Position numbers and translations under genes: made by a program. Shown in pieces: positions 1 to 7,827 of a stretch of 23,515 bases of DNA. The first letter of the stretch is position 1, and each line of letters opens with the position of its first letter. The stretch comes from Pseudomonadota bacterium (GTDB taxonomy: Bacteria > Pseudomonadota > Alphaproteobacteria > Rhizobiales > Rhizobiaceae). Location of the stretch: NCBI GenBank assembly GCA_023399635.1, contig JAEWOP010000276.1:1-23515 (forward strand), in the 5' to 3' direction. The notes beneath the pieces were generated by a model that saw only the letters and a list, made by a program, of their open reading frames with translations, was not told the DNA's origin and searched no databases.

Positions 1-219
1 GTGCTGGAGTGCGCCGCGGTTGGCGTACCGGATCCGCATTCCGGTGAGGCGGTGAAGCTTTTCGTCGTCAAGAAGGATCCAAACCTGAAGGAAGAGGACC
101 TGAAGGAACACTGCGCAGCTAACCTGACGGGCTATAAGCGGCCGAAACTGATCGAGTTCCGCAGCGAGCTTCCGAAGTCGAACGTCGGCAAAATCCTACG
201 GCGCGAGCTGCGCGGCTGA
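1..219 (+). CDS. AMP-forming fatty-acid/acyl-CoA ligase, C-terminal fragment (5' end outside window)
   Basis: This is the last 72 codons of an adenylate-forming enzyme that activates a carboxylic acid, probably a long-chain fatty acid, to its acyl-CoA via an acyl-adenylate. The reading frame is open at base 1 and the GTG there is an internal valine codon, so the gene begins upstream of the window. The visible part is the small mobile C-terminal domain of the family. It has a VLECAAVGVPD strand, a GYKRPK segment and the ending KSNVGKILRREL, whose lysine (residue 64 of the fragment) matches the catalytic lysine of the adenylation half-reaction. A FadD-type long-chain ligase is the likeliest identity, but the C-terminal domain alone cannot separate it from other acyl-CoA synthetases. 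pgi follows 79 nt later on the same strand. Confidence 0.85.
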   Translation: MLECAAVGVPDPHSGEAVKLFVVKKDPNLKEEDLKEHCAANLTGYKRPKLIEFRSELPKSNVGKILRRELRG

Positions 220-287
220 CGGCTGACACTCGGCTTGATTTGGAAGTGAAAGCTTATAGGTTCCCGTGCATCCCTCCCCCGGATCAC

Positions 288-293
288 GAGGAA
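288..293 (+). promoter_or_regulatory. Shine-Dalgarno sequence that fixes the pgi start
   Basis: GAGGAA lies 5 nt before the ATG at 299. The frame stays open upstream to a GTG at 266, but that codon has no ribosome-binding sequence and this site would fall inside the extended gene, so translation most likely starts at 299. Confidence 0.7.
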
Positions 294-298
294 CCAAC

Positions 299-1924
299 AT
301 GCAGGCCATCGTCAAAGACCTGAAGAACACCGCCGCCTCAACGAACGCCACCGATCTTCGCGCGGCGTTCGCTGCTGACCCGCAGCGTTTCGAACGCTTT
401 AGCGTGTCCTTCGACGACCTGCTGATGGACTTCTCCAAGACAGGCGTCAACGACCAGGTGATGACGCTCCTGGAGCGACTTGCCGAAGAGGCGGGCGTCG
501 AGAAGAAAAGGGATGCGATGTTCTCGGGTGAGGCGATCAACTTCACCGAGGACCGCGCTGTCTTACACACCGCGCTGCGCAACCGCGCCAATACGCCGGT
601 GATGGTGGACGGCAAGGACGTCATGCCGGAGGTCAACGCGGTGCTGGAGGCAATGGGCGCGTTCGCCGACGGCATTCGCTCCGGCAGGCTGAGGGGTTCT
701 ACCGGTAAGGCCATTACAGACGTCGTCAATATTGGCATTGGCGGCTCGGATCTCGGGCCGGTTATGGCGACGCTGGCTCTGGCACCCTATCACGACGGTC
801 CGCGAACGCATTTCGTTTCCAATGTTGACGGTGCCCACATCGCCGACACGTTGAAGCTGCTCGATGCAGAGACAACCCTGTTCATCATTGCCTCCAAGAC
901 CTTTACGACGATCGAGACGATGACGAATGCCGCCTCTGCGCGCGCGTTTATTGCCGAAGCCCTTGGCGAGGATGCGGTCAAGCATCACTTCGCTGCCGTC
1001 TCGACGGCGCTCGACAAGGTAGCGGCATTCGGTATCGAGAGCGACCGCATTTTCGGCTTCTGGGACTGGGTCGGTGGACGCTATTCGATCTGGTCGGCGA
1101 TCGGCCTGCCTCTGATGATCGCGATCGGGCCGGATGCTTTCGGCCGCTTCCTGGACGGCGCGCATGCCATGGACGAACATTTCCGTACGGCACCGACCCG
1201 CAAGAACCTTCCTATGCTGCTCGGGCTCATCGGCTTTTACCATCGCAACGTGCTCGGTTACCCGTCGCGCGCCATCTTGCCATATGACCAGCGCCTGCTG
1301 CGTTTTCCAGCCTATCTCCAGCAGCTCGATATGGAATCGAACGGCAAGGGCGTGACGGTCGACGGAACACCAGTGGACGGAGACTCAGGACCTGTTGTCT
1401 GGGGTGAACCTGGCACGAACGGACAGCACGCCTTCTACCAGCTCATTCACCAGGGCACGACCGTCATTCCGGCCGAGTTCATGATCGCGGCGAATGGCTT
1501 TGAAAGCAATCTTCGCCATCAGCACGAGCTTCTCATCGCCAACTGTCTGGCGCAGTCGGAAGCTCTGATGAAAGGCCGAACATTGGAAGAGGCGAAGGCG
1601 CAGCTGACATCGAAGGGGATGGATGAGAGCAAGGCCAACTTCATCGCGCCGCATCGCGTATTTTCGGGCAACCGCCCGTCGATTACCTTTGTCTACGACC
1701 AGCTGACGCCGTTTGCGCTTGGACGCCTGATCGCGCTCTACGAGCATCGCGTCTTCGTCGAAGGCGTACTCTTCCGGATCAACTCCTTCGACCAATGGGG
1801 TGTTGAACTTGGCAAGGAACTGGCCACAGGCCTGCTGCCGATCATCGAAGGCAAGGAAAGCGCCGAGGGGCACGACAGTTCAACGCAGGGCCTGGTGAAG
1901 GCACTGGCGGAGCGAAAGGTCTAG
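299..1924 (+). CDS. pgi: Glucose-6-phosphate isomerase
   Basis: This cytoplasmic enzyme interconverts glucose-6-phosphate and fructose-6-phosphate. In rhizobia it mainly passes fructose-derived carbon into the Entner-Doudoroff and pentose phosphate routes and supplies gluconeogenic hexose phosphate. From the ATG at 299 the protein has 541 residues, normal for the bacterial family. Visible hallmarks are VNIGIGGSDLGP and FIIASKTFTTIET of the phosphate-binding SIS fold, FWDWVGGRYSIWSAIGLP, QLDMESNGKGV with the catalytic glutamate, and the C-terminal YEHRVFVEGVLFRINSFDQWGVELGK signature containing the catalytic lysine. It converges with frk, leaving 17 nt between the stop codons, and I see no T-rich intrinsic terminator there. 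No residue loss or frameshift is apparent. Confidence 0.98.
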   Translation: MQAIVKDLKNTAASTNATDLRAAFAADPQRFERFSVSFDDLLMDFSKTGVNDQVMTLLERLAEEAGVEKKRDAMFSGEAINFTEDRAVLHTALRNRANTPVMVDGKDVMPEVNAVLEAMGAFADGIRSGRLRGSTGKAITDVVNIGIGGSDLGPVMATLALAPYHDGPRTHFVSNVDGAHIADTLKLLDAETTLFIIASKTFTTIETMTNAASARAFIAEALGEDAVKHHFAAVSTALDKVAAFGIESDRIFGFWDWVGGRYSIWSAIGLPLMIAIGPDAFGRFLDGAHAMDEHFRTAPTRKNLPMLLGLIGFYHRNVLGYPSRAILPYDQRLLRFPAYLQQLDMESNGKGVTVDGTPVDGDSGPVVWGEPGTNGQHAFYQLIHQGTTVIPAEFMIAANGFESNLRHQHELLIANCLAQSEALMKGRTLEEAKAQLTSKGMDESKANFIAPHRVFSGNRPSITFVYDQLTPFALGRLIALYEHRVFVEGVLFRINSFDQWGVELGKELATGLLPIIEGKESAEGHDSSTQGLVKALAERKV

Positions 1925-1941
1925 AGAGCCGGGAGCTGTGA

Positions 1942-2868
1942 CTACAGCCCGATCTCCTTGGCAAAAGGCGGGTTGGCACCGGCGCGAGATACCGTCACGG
2001 CAGCGGCCTTGGCGCCGAGCGCCAGAGCTGCCCTTACCTGATCTCCAGTGAGAGCGGCGATTTTCTCCTTGGTCAGCACGGCCTGCATCTTGAGGGAGGC
2101 GAGGATGCCGGCGTCGAAAGTGTCGCCGGCGCCGACGGTATCAACCACCGTGACACGCTCGCTCGGCACCGAAACCTTGAGACCAGACGTATAGGCAGTT
2201 GCGCCCTCGGCCCCACGGGTGATGACAACCAGCTTCGTTCCCTGACCCAGCCAGTAGGCCGCCCGCACATCGTCGTCGCCTTCAAGGCCAAACCAATCCA
2301 GATCCTCGTCGGAGAACTTCAAGATGTCCGACATGGCGGCCATGCGGCGCACCCGATCCACGTGCTTCTCCTTATCGGCAATGAAGCCGGGGCGGATATT
2401 CGGATCGAAGGAGATAACTCTCCTCTTGCATTCGCGCGCCATCAGCGCCTCGTAGGTGCTGCCGCAGGGTTCCTGGATCAGGCTGATAGCACCGAAGTGC
2501 AGGGCTTCGCAGCTCTCTGGGAGCACCGGCAGATCAGCCTCGGTGATCATCCGGCCCGCGGTCCCTTCATCGTAGAAGGCGTAGCTGGCCTGGCCGTCTA
2601 ACAGCTTCACGAACGCAATCGTCGTCGGACGGGAGGAGACTTTGGCAAAGCTGAAATCGACATCGCTGGCGGCAAGCGTTTCGCGCAGGATGTCCCCCAT
2701 CATGTCATCGGAGAGGCCGGTGAAGAAGCCGGTCGGCATGCCGAGGCGACCAAGCGCGATGGCCGTGTTGAAAACCGCACCGCCGGCGTAAGGGGCAAAG
2801 CCCTTTTCCCCCAGGGTCGTCTCGCGCGGCAGCATGTCAATCAAAGCTTCACCGCAACATACAATCAT
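1942..2868 (-). CDS. frk: Fructokinase, PfkB (ribokinase-like) family
   Basis: This cytoplasmic sugar kinase of 308 residues should convert fructose plus ATP to fructose-6-phosphate. The N-terminal substrate-binding GGAVFNTAIALGRLG (about 29-43) and the C-terminal DTVGAGDTFDAGIL (about 243-256) are PfkB signatures, and Asp249 of GAGD is the expected catalytic base. DPNIRP (155-160) is typical of fructokinase-like members. The start is supported by GGGAGG at 2875-2880, 6 nt upstream of the ATG. It is the last gene of a same-strand pyrC-pyrE-frk cluster, 57 nt after pyrE, and converges on pgi, the next enzyme in fructose use. Sugar specificity within PfkB is hard to read from sequence, so fructose rests on family resemblance and the pgi neighbour. 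Confidence 0.92.
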   Translation of the reverse strand: MIVCCGEALIDMLPRETTLGEKGFAPYAGGAVFNTAIALGRLGMPTGFFTGLSDDMMGDILRETLAASDVDFSFAKVSSRPTTIAFVKLLDGQASYAFYDEGTAGRMITEADLPVLPESCEALHFGAISLIQEPCGSTYEALMARECKRRVISFDPNIRPGFIADKEKHVDRVRRMAAMSDILKFSDEDLDWFGLEGDDDVRAAYWLGQGTKLVVITRGAEGATAYTSGLKVSVPSERVTVVDTVGAGDTFDAGILASLKMQAVLTKEKIAALTGDQVRAALALGAKAAAVTVSRAGANPPFAKEIGL

Positions 2869-2925
2869 GACGACCCTCCCAAGACAGACTGACCCCTGCT
2901 CATTACGTGAGCTTTTGTCGCCTGC

Positions 2926-3621
2926 CTAGAGCGAAAGCTCGCTGACGCCGCCATTGCGCCCGGACCAGGCCAGAGGGGCATCCAGAAACGCTTCGACCTC
3001 AACCAGTGTCTTCTCGTCAAACAGTTCTTCCGTACGCGCCACTGCAAGAACATCACGCCATGTGGCAATGTTGTGTAACTGCACCTGCCCCTTTTCGAAC
3101 CTTGCCTGAGCCTCCGGAAAGATGTCGTAGAAAAAGAGCGCGATCCCATGTTCGACAACGCCGCCGGCAGCGCGGATGGCATCGATGAACTTGAACATGC
3201 TGCCGCCGGCCGTGGTGAGGTCCTCGATGACGAGAACCCGCGCGCCTTCGGGCATGTGTCCCTCGATCTGCGCGTTGCGACCGTGCCCCTTGGGCGCCTT
3301 GCGCACGTAAATCATCGGGAGGCCCAAGCGTTCGGCGAGGAAGGCGGCAAAGGGGATGCCGGCGGTTTCGCCACCCGCCACACAGTCAAACTTCTCGAAG
3401 CCCGCATCACGCATCACGGTAGCGGCGGCAAAGTCCATGATCGTCGAGCGAATACGCGGATAGGAAATCAGTTTCCGGCAGTCGATATAAACGGGGCTCA
3501 TCATCCCGGAGGAAAGCTTGTATGGCTGGTCAGCCGAGAAATGGACCGCCTTGATCTCCCACAGCATCTTCGCCATCAGCTCGGCCATTACGCCGCGATC
3601 GGAAAATGTGGTCTGGATCAT
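2926..3621 (-). CDS. pyrE: Orotate phosphoribosyltransferase
   Basis: The enzyme transfers the phosphoribosyl group of PRPP to orotate, giving orotidine-5'-monophosphate, the fifth step of de novo UMP synthesis. The 231-residue protein carries the type I PRPP-binding motif VLVIEDLTTAGGS (129-141) and the flexible catalytic loop region RKAPKGHG (107-114). SSGMMSPVYIDCRK (38-50) matches the substrate site of the family. It belongs to the longer alphaproteobacterial branch. AAGGAG at 3629-3634 lies 7 nt before the ATG and supports this start. It lies 83 nt downstream of pyrC and 57 nt upstream of frk on the same strand, consistent with one transcription unit. Confidence 0.97.
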   Translation of the reverse strand: MIQTTFSDRGVMAELMAKMLWEIKAVHFSADQPYKLSSGMMSPVYIDCRKLISYPRIRSTIMDFAAATVMRDAGFEKFDCVAGGETAGIPFAAFLAERLGLPMIYVRKAPKGHGRNAQIEGHMPEGARVLVIEDLTTAGGSMFKFIDAIRAAGGVVEHGIALFFYDIFPEAQARFEKGQVQLHNIATWRDVLAVARTEELFDEKTLVEVEAFLDAPLAWSGRNGGVSELSL

Positions 3622-3704
3622 GCTGCCGCTCCTTCCGTGATGCCTTCAGTGGAAGCGCCATACCAGCATGAAGAGCCGTGCGCCAGCCGCTGGCTGCGAG
3701 CACT

Positions 3705-4742
3705 CTACTGAACGCGCCAATAGAGCGGGAACATCGGGTCGAAGACCGTAATCAGCTCGGAGCCGGTGTCGCACTTCGGCGGATAGCGAACAGGCTCATC
3801 CTGCTTGATCAGTGTCATGGTCTCTTCATTGGCGGGAAGATTGTACCATGCAGGGCCGTTGAGCGACGTGAATGCTTCGAGACGGTCGAGCGCATCCTCC
3901 TCTTCGAAGACATGAGCAAGGCAGCTCATGGTGTTGGGAGCGGTATAGATGCCGGCACATCCACAGGCGCATTCCTTCAGCGGGTCGACATGGGGCGCAG
4001 AATCCGTACCGAGGAAAAGGCGAGCGTCACCGGAGGTAGCGGCTGCGCGTAGCGCCTGGCGATGATGCTCGCGCTTGGCCACAGGCAGGCAATAATAGTG
4101 TGGGCGAATGCCACCAACGAGGATTGCATTGCGATTGATGATCAGGTGGTGCGTCGTGATCGTCCCGGCGAGGTTGCCGGAGGCGCTCTTGATGTAGTCG
4201 ACGCCATCTCTCGTGGTGACGTGCTCCATCGTGATCTTCAGTTCCGGCAGGCGCTTGCGCAAGGGATCCAGCACCGTCTCGATAAAAACCGCCTCCCGAT
4301 CGAAGATGTCGACTTCAGGGTTGGTGACTTCGCCGTGCACGCACAGCGGCAGGCCGACCTTCGCCATCCGTTCAAGGACGGGCATCACGTTGTCAAGGTT
4401 GCGCACGCCGCTGCTTGAGTTGGTCGTGGCGCCTGCAGGGTAGAGCTTCACTGCGGTGATCAGGCCGCTCTCCTTGCCCGCGGCCACATCATCGGCATCG
4501 GTGCTTTCAGTTAGATAAAGCGTCATCAGCGGCTGGAAGCGGTCACCACAAGGTATCGCAGCCATGATCCGGTCACGATACGCAGCCGCATCTGCCGTCG
4601 TGACCACAGGGGGTACCAGATTCGGCATGATGATGGCGCGAGCGAAGTGGCGGCTCGTGTCCCCGATCACCGCCTGGAGAACTGCGCCATCGCGCAGATG
4701 CAGATGCCAATCGTCAGGGCGGCGGATTGTGAGCGTGTTCAT
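3705..4742 (-). CDS. pyrC: Dihydroorotase, class II
   Basis: This zinc amidohydrolase cyclises N-carbamoyl-L-aspartate to dihydroorotate, the third step of UMP synthesis. The 345-residue length matches class II (E. coli-type) PyrC. The expected metal ligands are all visible: His13 and His15 in DWHLHLRDG, Lys99 (the residue that is carbamylated) in AVKLYPAG, His136 in VHGE, His174 in EHVTT and Asp247 in GTDSAPH. A modest AAAGG at 4749-4753 sits 6 nt before the ATG. It is the first gene of the pyrC-pyrE-frk cluster, so the promoter should lie in the 224-nt gap to the divergent Sel1 gene. I see no convincing -35/-10 pair or attenuator there. Confidence 0.97.
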   Translation of the reverse strand: MNTLTIRRPDDWHLHLRDGAVLQAVIGDTSRHFARAIIMPNLVPPVVTTADAAAYRDRIMAAIPCGDRFQPLMTLYLTESTDADDVAAGKESGLITAVKLYPAGATTNSSSGVRNLDNVMPVLERMAKVGLPLCVHGEVTNPEVDIFDREAVFIETVLDPLRKRLPELKITMEHVTTRDGVDYIKSASGNLAGTITTHHLIINRNAILVGGIRPHYYCLPVAKREHHRQALRAAATSGDARLFLGTDSAPHVDPLKECACGCAGIYTAPNTMSCLAHVFEEEDALDRLEAFTSLNGPAWYNLPANEETMTLIKQDEPVRYPPKCDTGSELITVFDPMFPLYWRVQ

Positions 4743-4966
4743 CGGGAGCCTTTGCAGTCGTTTCCGATCGCTCGCATACCACTAATCCCGCGCGTGAAAC
4801 AATCGCGGCTGGCACCGGCTCGAGCGACGCTGTCTCCACATGGATCGCGAAAAGGTGAAGGCCAAATGGGTGCGTTGTGCCGAGCACGCAGCACGCACCG
4901 CGGAACCGGTTATCGATTCGGGCGTTCGATTAGCAAATATGAAGAATAAGTGAATCGGAGCGCACA

Positions 4967-5896
4967 ATGAAATCCCGGATCTCGAAAGTCAACAGGGGTT
5001 TTGTACTTGCCACCAGTACGGCTGCTGTCCTTCTCTCGATAGCGGCTGTTTCAGGCGCGAAAGAAGCGGGCGTGGTGGATGTGGCGCAGAGCGTTCAGGA
5101 CAATTGCGATCGTATGGCAGGCAGCCCGAACGACAACCAGCGCAACATCGCGTTTGCTGCCGTTGAGCTTGGGCAGATTGACCTCGATGCCATTGATTCC
5201 TGCAGGGCTGCCTTCGAAACAACCGGCAACCCGCGCTTCGCCTATCAATTGGGTCGTGTGCTGAACCAGGCGCAGGAGGTAGACCAGGCTATGTCTGCTT
5301 ACGAAGCAGCCGTGCAAGCTGACTACGCTGCTGCCAAGGTGAATTTCGGGATGCTGATGGGGCGCCTTGGCGATTCCGAGGCTGAGTTCAAGATGTACAA
5401 GGAAGCAGCCGAAAGCGGCAATGTGCTCGCGTCCTACAACCTGGGCGTCGCGTACCGGGATGGAGTTGGCACTGCCCCCGATGTCCATCAAGCGATCGCT
5501 TGGTTTGAAAAAGCCGCGGCAGCGGGTGACGACACCGCAGCGTTCAACATCGCGGTCATCTATGATGAAGGCACGCTTGTGCCGGCAGAGGACGAAACCG
5601 CAATCGCCTGGTACGATCTGGCTGTCGCCCGGGGCAACGTCGACGCTATGGTCAACCTGGGCATCATGCTGGAGACCGGTGAGGGGATTGAGCCGAACCT
5701 TCAGCAGGCGGCGGAAATGTATGCGCTCGCCGCAGAGAAAGGCGACACCTTTGGCGCAACGCGATTGATGGAGCTTGATGCGGCCGGTGTCCTCGCACCG
5801 CCTTCCGACGTGGCCGAGGCAGACGACGGGATGCGTACGCTCGTTCTGAAGGAAGGCGATTTCGAGACGCTATCAGGATCCGCCCAAGACATCTGA
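4967..5896 (+). CDS. Exported Sel1/TPR-repeat protein of unknown function
   Basis: The 309-residue protein begins with a basic N-terminus and a hydrophobic stretch (about 11-29) ending near VSGA, which looks like a Sec signal peptide with cleavage around residues 30-32. An uncleaved anchor is possible. From about 118 to 260 it contains four Sel1-like repeats of about 36 residues with the A.(Y/F)NLG...(D/E)G..V....AI.W(F/Y)..AA..G pattern, most clearly at 152-187 and 188-223. Such alpha-alpha solenoids bind other proteins. A unique acidic C-terminal tail of about 50 residues follows. GGAG at 4957-4960, 6 nt before the ATG, supports the start. It is monocistronic, converging on tRNA-Arg. Sel1 proteins in rhizobia include exopolysaccharide and podJ-like regulators, but nothing here assigns this one. 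Confidence 0.85.
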   Translation: MKSRISKVNRGFVLATSTAAVLLSIAAVSGAKEAGVVDVAQSVQDNCDRMAGSPNDNQRNIAFAAVELGQIDLDAIDSCRAAFETTGNPRFAYQLGRVLNQAQEVDQAMSAYEAAVQADYAAAKVNFGMLMGRLGDSEAEFKMYKEAAESGNVLASYNLGVAYRDGVGTAPDVHQAIAWFEKAAAAGDDTAAFNIAVIYDEGTLVPAEDETAIAWYDLAVARGNVDAMVNLGIMLETGEGIEPNLQQAAEMYALAAEKGDTFGATRLMELDAAGVLAPPSDVAEADDGMRTLVLKEGDFETLSGSAQDI

Positions 5897-5974
5897 AACC
5901 TAAGGCTAGACGCCTCACTGAAGACGCCCGGCGCCTGCCGCACTAGAGCTAATGCTTTGTCTGGTAAAGAAGAA

Positions 5975-6051
5975 TGGCGCACCCGAAAGGATTCGAACCT
6001 CTGACCCCCAGATTCGTAGTCTGGTGCTCTATCCAGCTGAGCTACGGGTGC
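5975..6051 (-). tRNA. tRNA-Arg, anticodon ACG, with encoded CCA
   Basis: On the minus strand the sequence folds into a complete 77-nt cloverleaf. It has a 7-bp acceptor stem (GCACCCG with CGGGTGC), a D arm with GCTC/GAGC, a 5-bp anticodon stem CCAGA/TCTGG with loop CTACGAA, a 5-nt variable loop, and a T arm AGAGG/CCTTT with loop TTCGAAT. Loop positions 34-36 read ACG (complement of 6015-6017), so this is the CGN-reading tRNA-Arg whose A34 is deaminated to inosine by TadA. The discriminator is G, and CCA is encoded at 5975-5977. A pyrimidine-rich TTCTTCTTT begins immediately after CCA and may help end transcription. Confidence 0.98.
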
Positions 6052-6059
6052 GTGCCGTG

Positions 6060-6076
6060 AAACGGCTGTGCCGTTT
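6060..6076 (-). repeat. Short inverted repeat in the tRNA-Arg leader
   Basis: AAACGGC and GCCGTTT form a perfect 7-bp dyad with a 3-nt loop, ending 8 nt before the 5' end of the mature tRNA. If transcription starts further upstream, this would be a hairpin in the pre-tRNA leader removed by RNase P. No T-run follows it in either direction, so it does not look like a terminator. Confidence 0.5.
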
Positions 6077-6189
6077 GCGTTGCGATCCTCTAAAGGCTCC
6101 TCATATCGATTGCAAGCGCTTTTCCTTATGCCGCGAATATTTTTAGCGCACCCAGCGAGACAAGTCTCTGTCGCAGCTAATCTTTTCCT

Positions 6190-7680
6190 TCAGGCGCTGA
6201 CGCGATAATCGTCCAGCGACACCGGCCTGTCCGGGATTTCAATCCGGAACTGCGTTCCGGGACCTGGCTTTTCGACGAGCGCAATCGTTCCTTCATGCGC
6301 CAGGATCAGCTCCCTCGCGATCGCCAGGCCAAGGCCTGTTCCGCCGGAACGAGCAGAGCCACGGAAAGCCGCAAACAGGTTTTCACGCGCCTTGCGCGGC
6401 ATCCCTGGACCCGTGTCGTCGACCGTGATGCTGACAACGCTGCCGATGCGTTGCGCAATGAGCGTAATCCGGCGCACCGTCATGGGATCGTCCGGATGGA
6501 AGGTGGCAAGCGCTTGAGCTGCGTTGCGGCAGATATTGTGGATCACGCGGAACAACTGCTCGCCGTCGGCATCGACTTCCAGGTCAGGGGCGATCTGTTC
6601 GACGAACTCGATGCCGCTTTCGGGTTCGATTGCCAGAATGTCGCGCACCTCCTGGCAAAGCTCCGCAAAGCGGAGCCGGCGACGGCGCGGCGCCGCCTCG
6701 GTAGCCTGGCCGTAGGACAACACTTCATTCGTATAGCCGACCGCACGGTCGATGGTCCGAAGGAGCTTCGGGGCAAAGCTCCTCACCATTGGATCCTCAA
6801 CGTCGACCAGACGGTCCGACATCAGCTGCGCTGAAGCGAGGATATTGCGCATGTCGTGATTGATCTTGGAAACTGCCAATCCGAGGTCAACCAGATTCTT
6901 CTGCTGCTTCAGGGTCCGTTGTAGCTCAACCTGCATTGCGGTGAGGTGGCGGCCCGCCACGGCAAGCTCACCCTTTGCATCATCTCCATGGAAAACCCGC
7001 TGCGGATCGTCCGGACGCTCCGAAAACAGCTGCATGTTGCGCGTCAGGTTCCGGATCGGTCGGATCATCATCCGGTTGATGGCGAGAAAGATCAGAACCG
7101 CCGTGATCAGTGAGATCACGAGCGACAGGGTGAACATCATGCGCGCGTAGCTCAGCATGTCCTTGCGCAGCGCGTCGTCCGTCATCACCAGCTCGATGAT
7201 CATGTCGGTCTCGCCGATGGGGCCAAAAACGCGCATGATCCTACCGCCGCCGAAGAATAGCGTATCCATGGCGTCACGGATGGAAACGAGAAGCGGCACG
7301 TCAGCAAGGTCGTATTGATCGTCGACCTGTGGCGGGACATCGACAGCAGCGAGAAGCCGCGAGGTGCCATCCTTGCGCAGCGCGATGACCTTGCCGCCAG
7401 TGGCCAGCAGAGTTTCGTCCTGGACGCTACGGGGCAGATCCGATGGCTGCAGCCCATCAATGACAATGCCGGCCGCGGCTGCTGTGTCGAGGCGGTCTCG
7501 CAGCCAATTCATCCGCATGCCAGCCACCGACGGCACGAAGATCAGCACTTCTGCCAACATCACGAAGAGGACCGTCATCCAGAGCAGACGGCCGGAAAGG
7601 CCGCGAAACAACTGCGGCATCGGCTCCGGTGCCGAGGGCGTGGGGATGGGACCGATACCCGTTTGCGCTTCACCGCTCAT
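6190..7680 (-). CDS. Orphan membrane-bound sensor histidine kinase
   Basis: The 496-residue protein has a cytoplasmic Pro-rich N-terminus, a transmembrane segment at about 32-54, a periplasmic sensor region (55-180), a second transmembrane segment (182-204), a HAMP-like linker (about 203-255) and a kinase core. The H-box SKINHDMRNILAS places the phospho-accepting histidine at 275. The ATP-binding half shows an N-box HNICRNAAQ (Asn386), G1 DDTGPGMP (421-428) and G2 GGTGLGLAIA (446-455), so it should be catalytically competent. GGAGAA at 7685-7690 supports the start. No response regulator is adjacent: the upstream neighbour is a chemoreceptor with its own terminator between, and downstream is a tRNA. 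The signal and partner are therefore unknown. Confidence 0.92.
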   Translation of the reverse strand: MSGEAQTGIGPIPTPSAPEPMPQLFRGLSGRLLWMTVLFVMLAEVLIFVPSVAGMRMNWLRDRLDTAAAAGIVIDGLQPSDLPRSVQDETLLATGGKVIALRKDGTSRLLAAVDVPPQVDDQYDLADVPLLVSIRDAMDTLFFGGGRIMRVFGPIGETDMIIELVMTDDALRKDMLSYARMMFTLSLVISLITAVLIFLAINRMMIRPIRNLTRNMQLFSERPDDPQRVFHGDDAKGELAVAGRHLTAMQVELQRTLKQQKNLVDLGLAVSKINHDMRNILASAQLMSDRLVDVEDPMVRSFAPKLLRTIDRAVGYTNEVLSYGQATEAAPRRRRLRFAELCQEVRDILAIEPESGIEFVEQIAPDLEVDADGEQLFRVIHNICRNAAQALATFHPDDPMTVRRITLIAQRIGSVVSITVDDTGPGMPRKARENLFAAFRGSARSGGTGLGLAIARELILAHEGTIALVEKPGPGTQFRIEIPDRPVSLDDYRVSA

Positions 7681-7777
7681 GCGGTTCTCCAGCCTGCAAT
7701 GCTGCGGACATCCGCAGCGGCAACTTCAATTATGCCCCCGCATTCCCTTTAGCAGTTTTTCAGCCCTGAACAAATAA

Positions 7778-7802
7778 GGGCCGGAAGACGTGCTTCCGAC
7801 CC
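7778..7802 (-). terminator. Intrinsic terminator after the chemoreceptor gene
   Basis: Read on the minus strand, GGGTCGGAAG and CTTCCGGCCC pair over 10 positions (one G-T) around a 5-nt loop. The T-rich stretch TTATTTGTT follows at once. It starts about 25 nt after the stop codon of the chemoreceptor gene and separates it from the kinase gene. Confidence 0.8.
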
Positions 7803-7827
7803 TATACGCGTCAGATCCTTTTATGGA

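Noticed and set aside
235..260. TTGATT and TATAGG as a pgi promoter.
   Set aside because: The spacer is only 14 nt, too short for sigma-70 recognition, so pgi may be transcribed from upstream or from a promoter I cannot see.
2898..2916. GCTCA/TGAGC hairpin followed by TTTT between pyrE and frk, terminator-like.
   Set aside because: The T-run is on the plus strand, whereas the genes here run on the minus strand, and the stem is only 5 bp.
4840..4953. A 37-codon plus-strand reading frame ending 13 nt before the Sel1 gene, possible leader peptide.
   Set aside because: It has no Shine-Dalgarno sequence, third-position G+C is only about 55 percent, unlike the genes around it, and it resembles no known leader.
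5975..6051. tRNA-Arg as an attachment site for an integrated element.
   Set aside because: The tRNA is complete, no integrase gene or duplicated 3' tRNA end is visible, and both flanks look like native genes.
6089..6115. TTGCAA and TTTAGA on the minus strand as the tRNA-Arg promoter.
   Set aside because: The spacing is 15 nt, and at 17 nt the -10 matches only three of six positions, so the promoter could not be placed with confidence.
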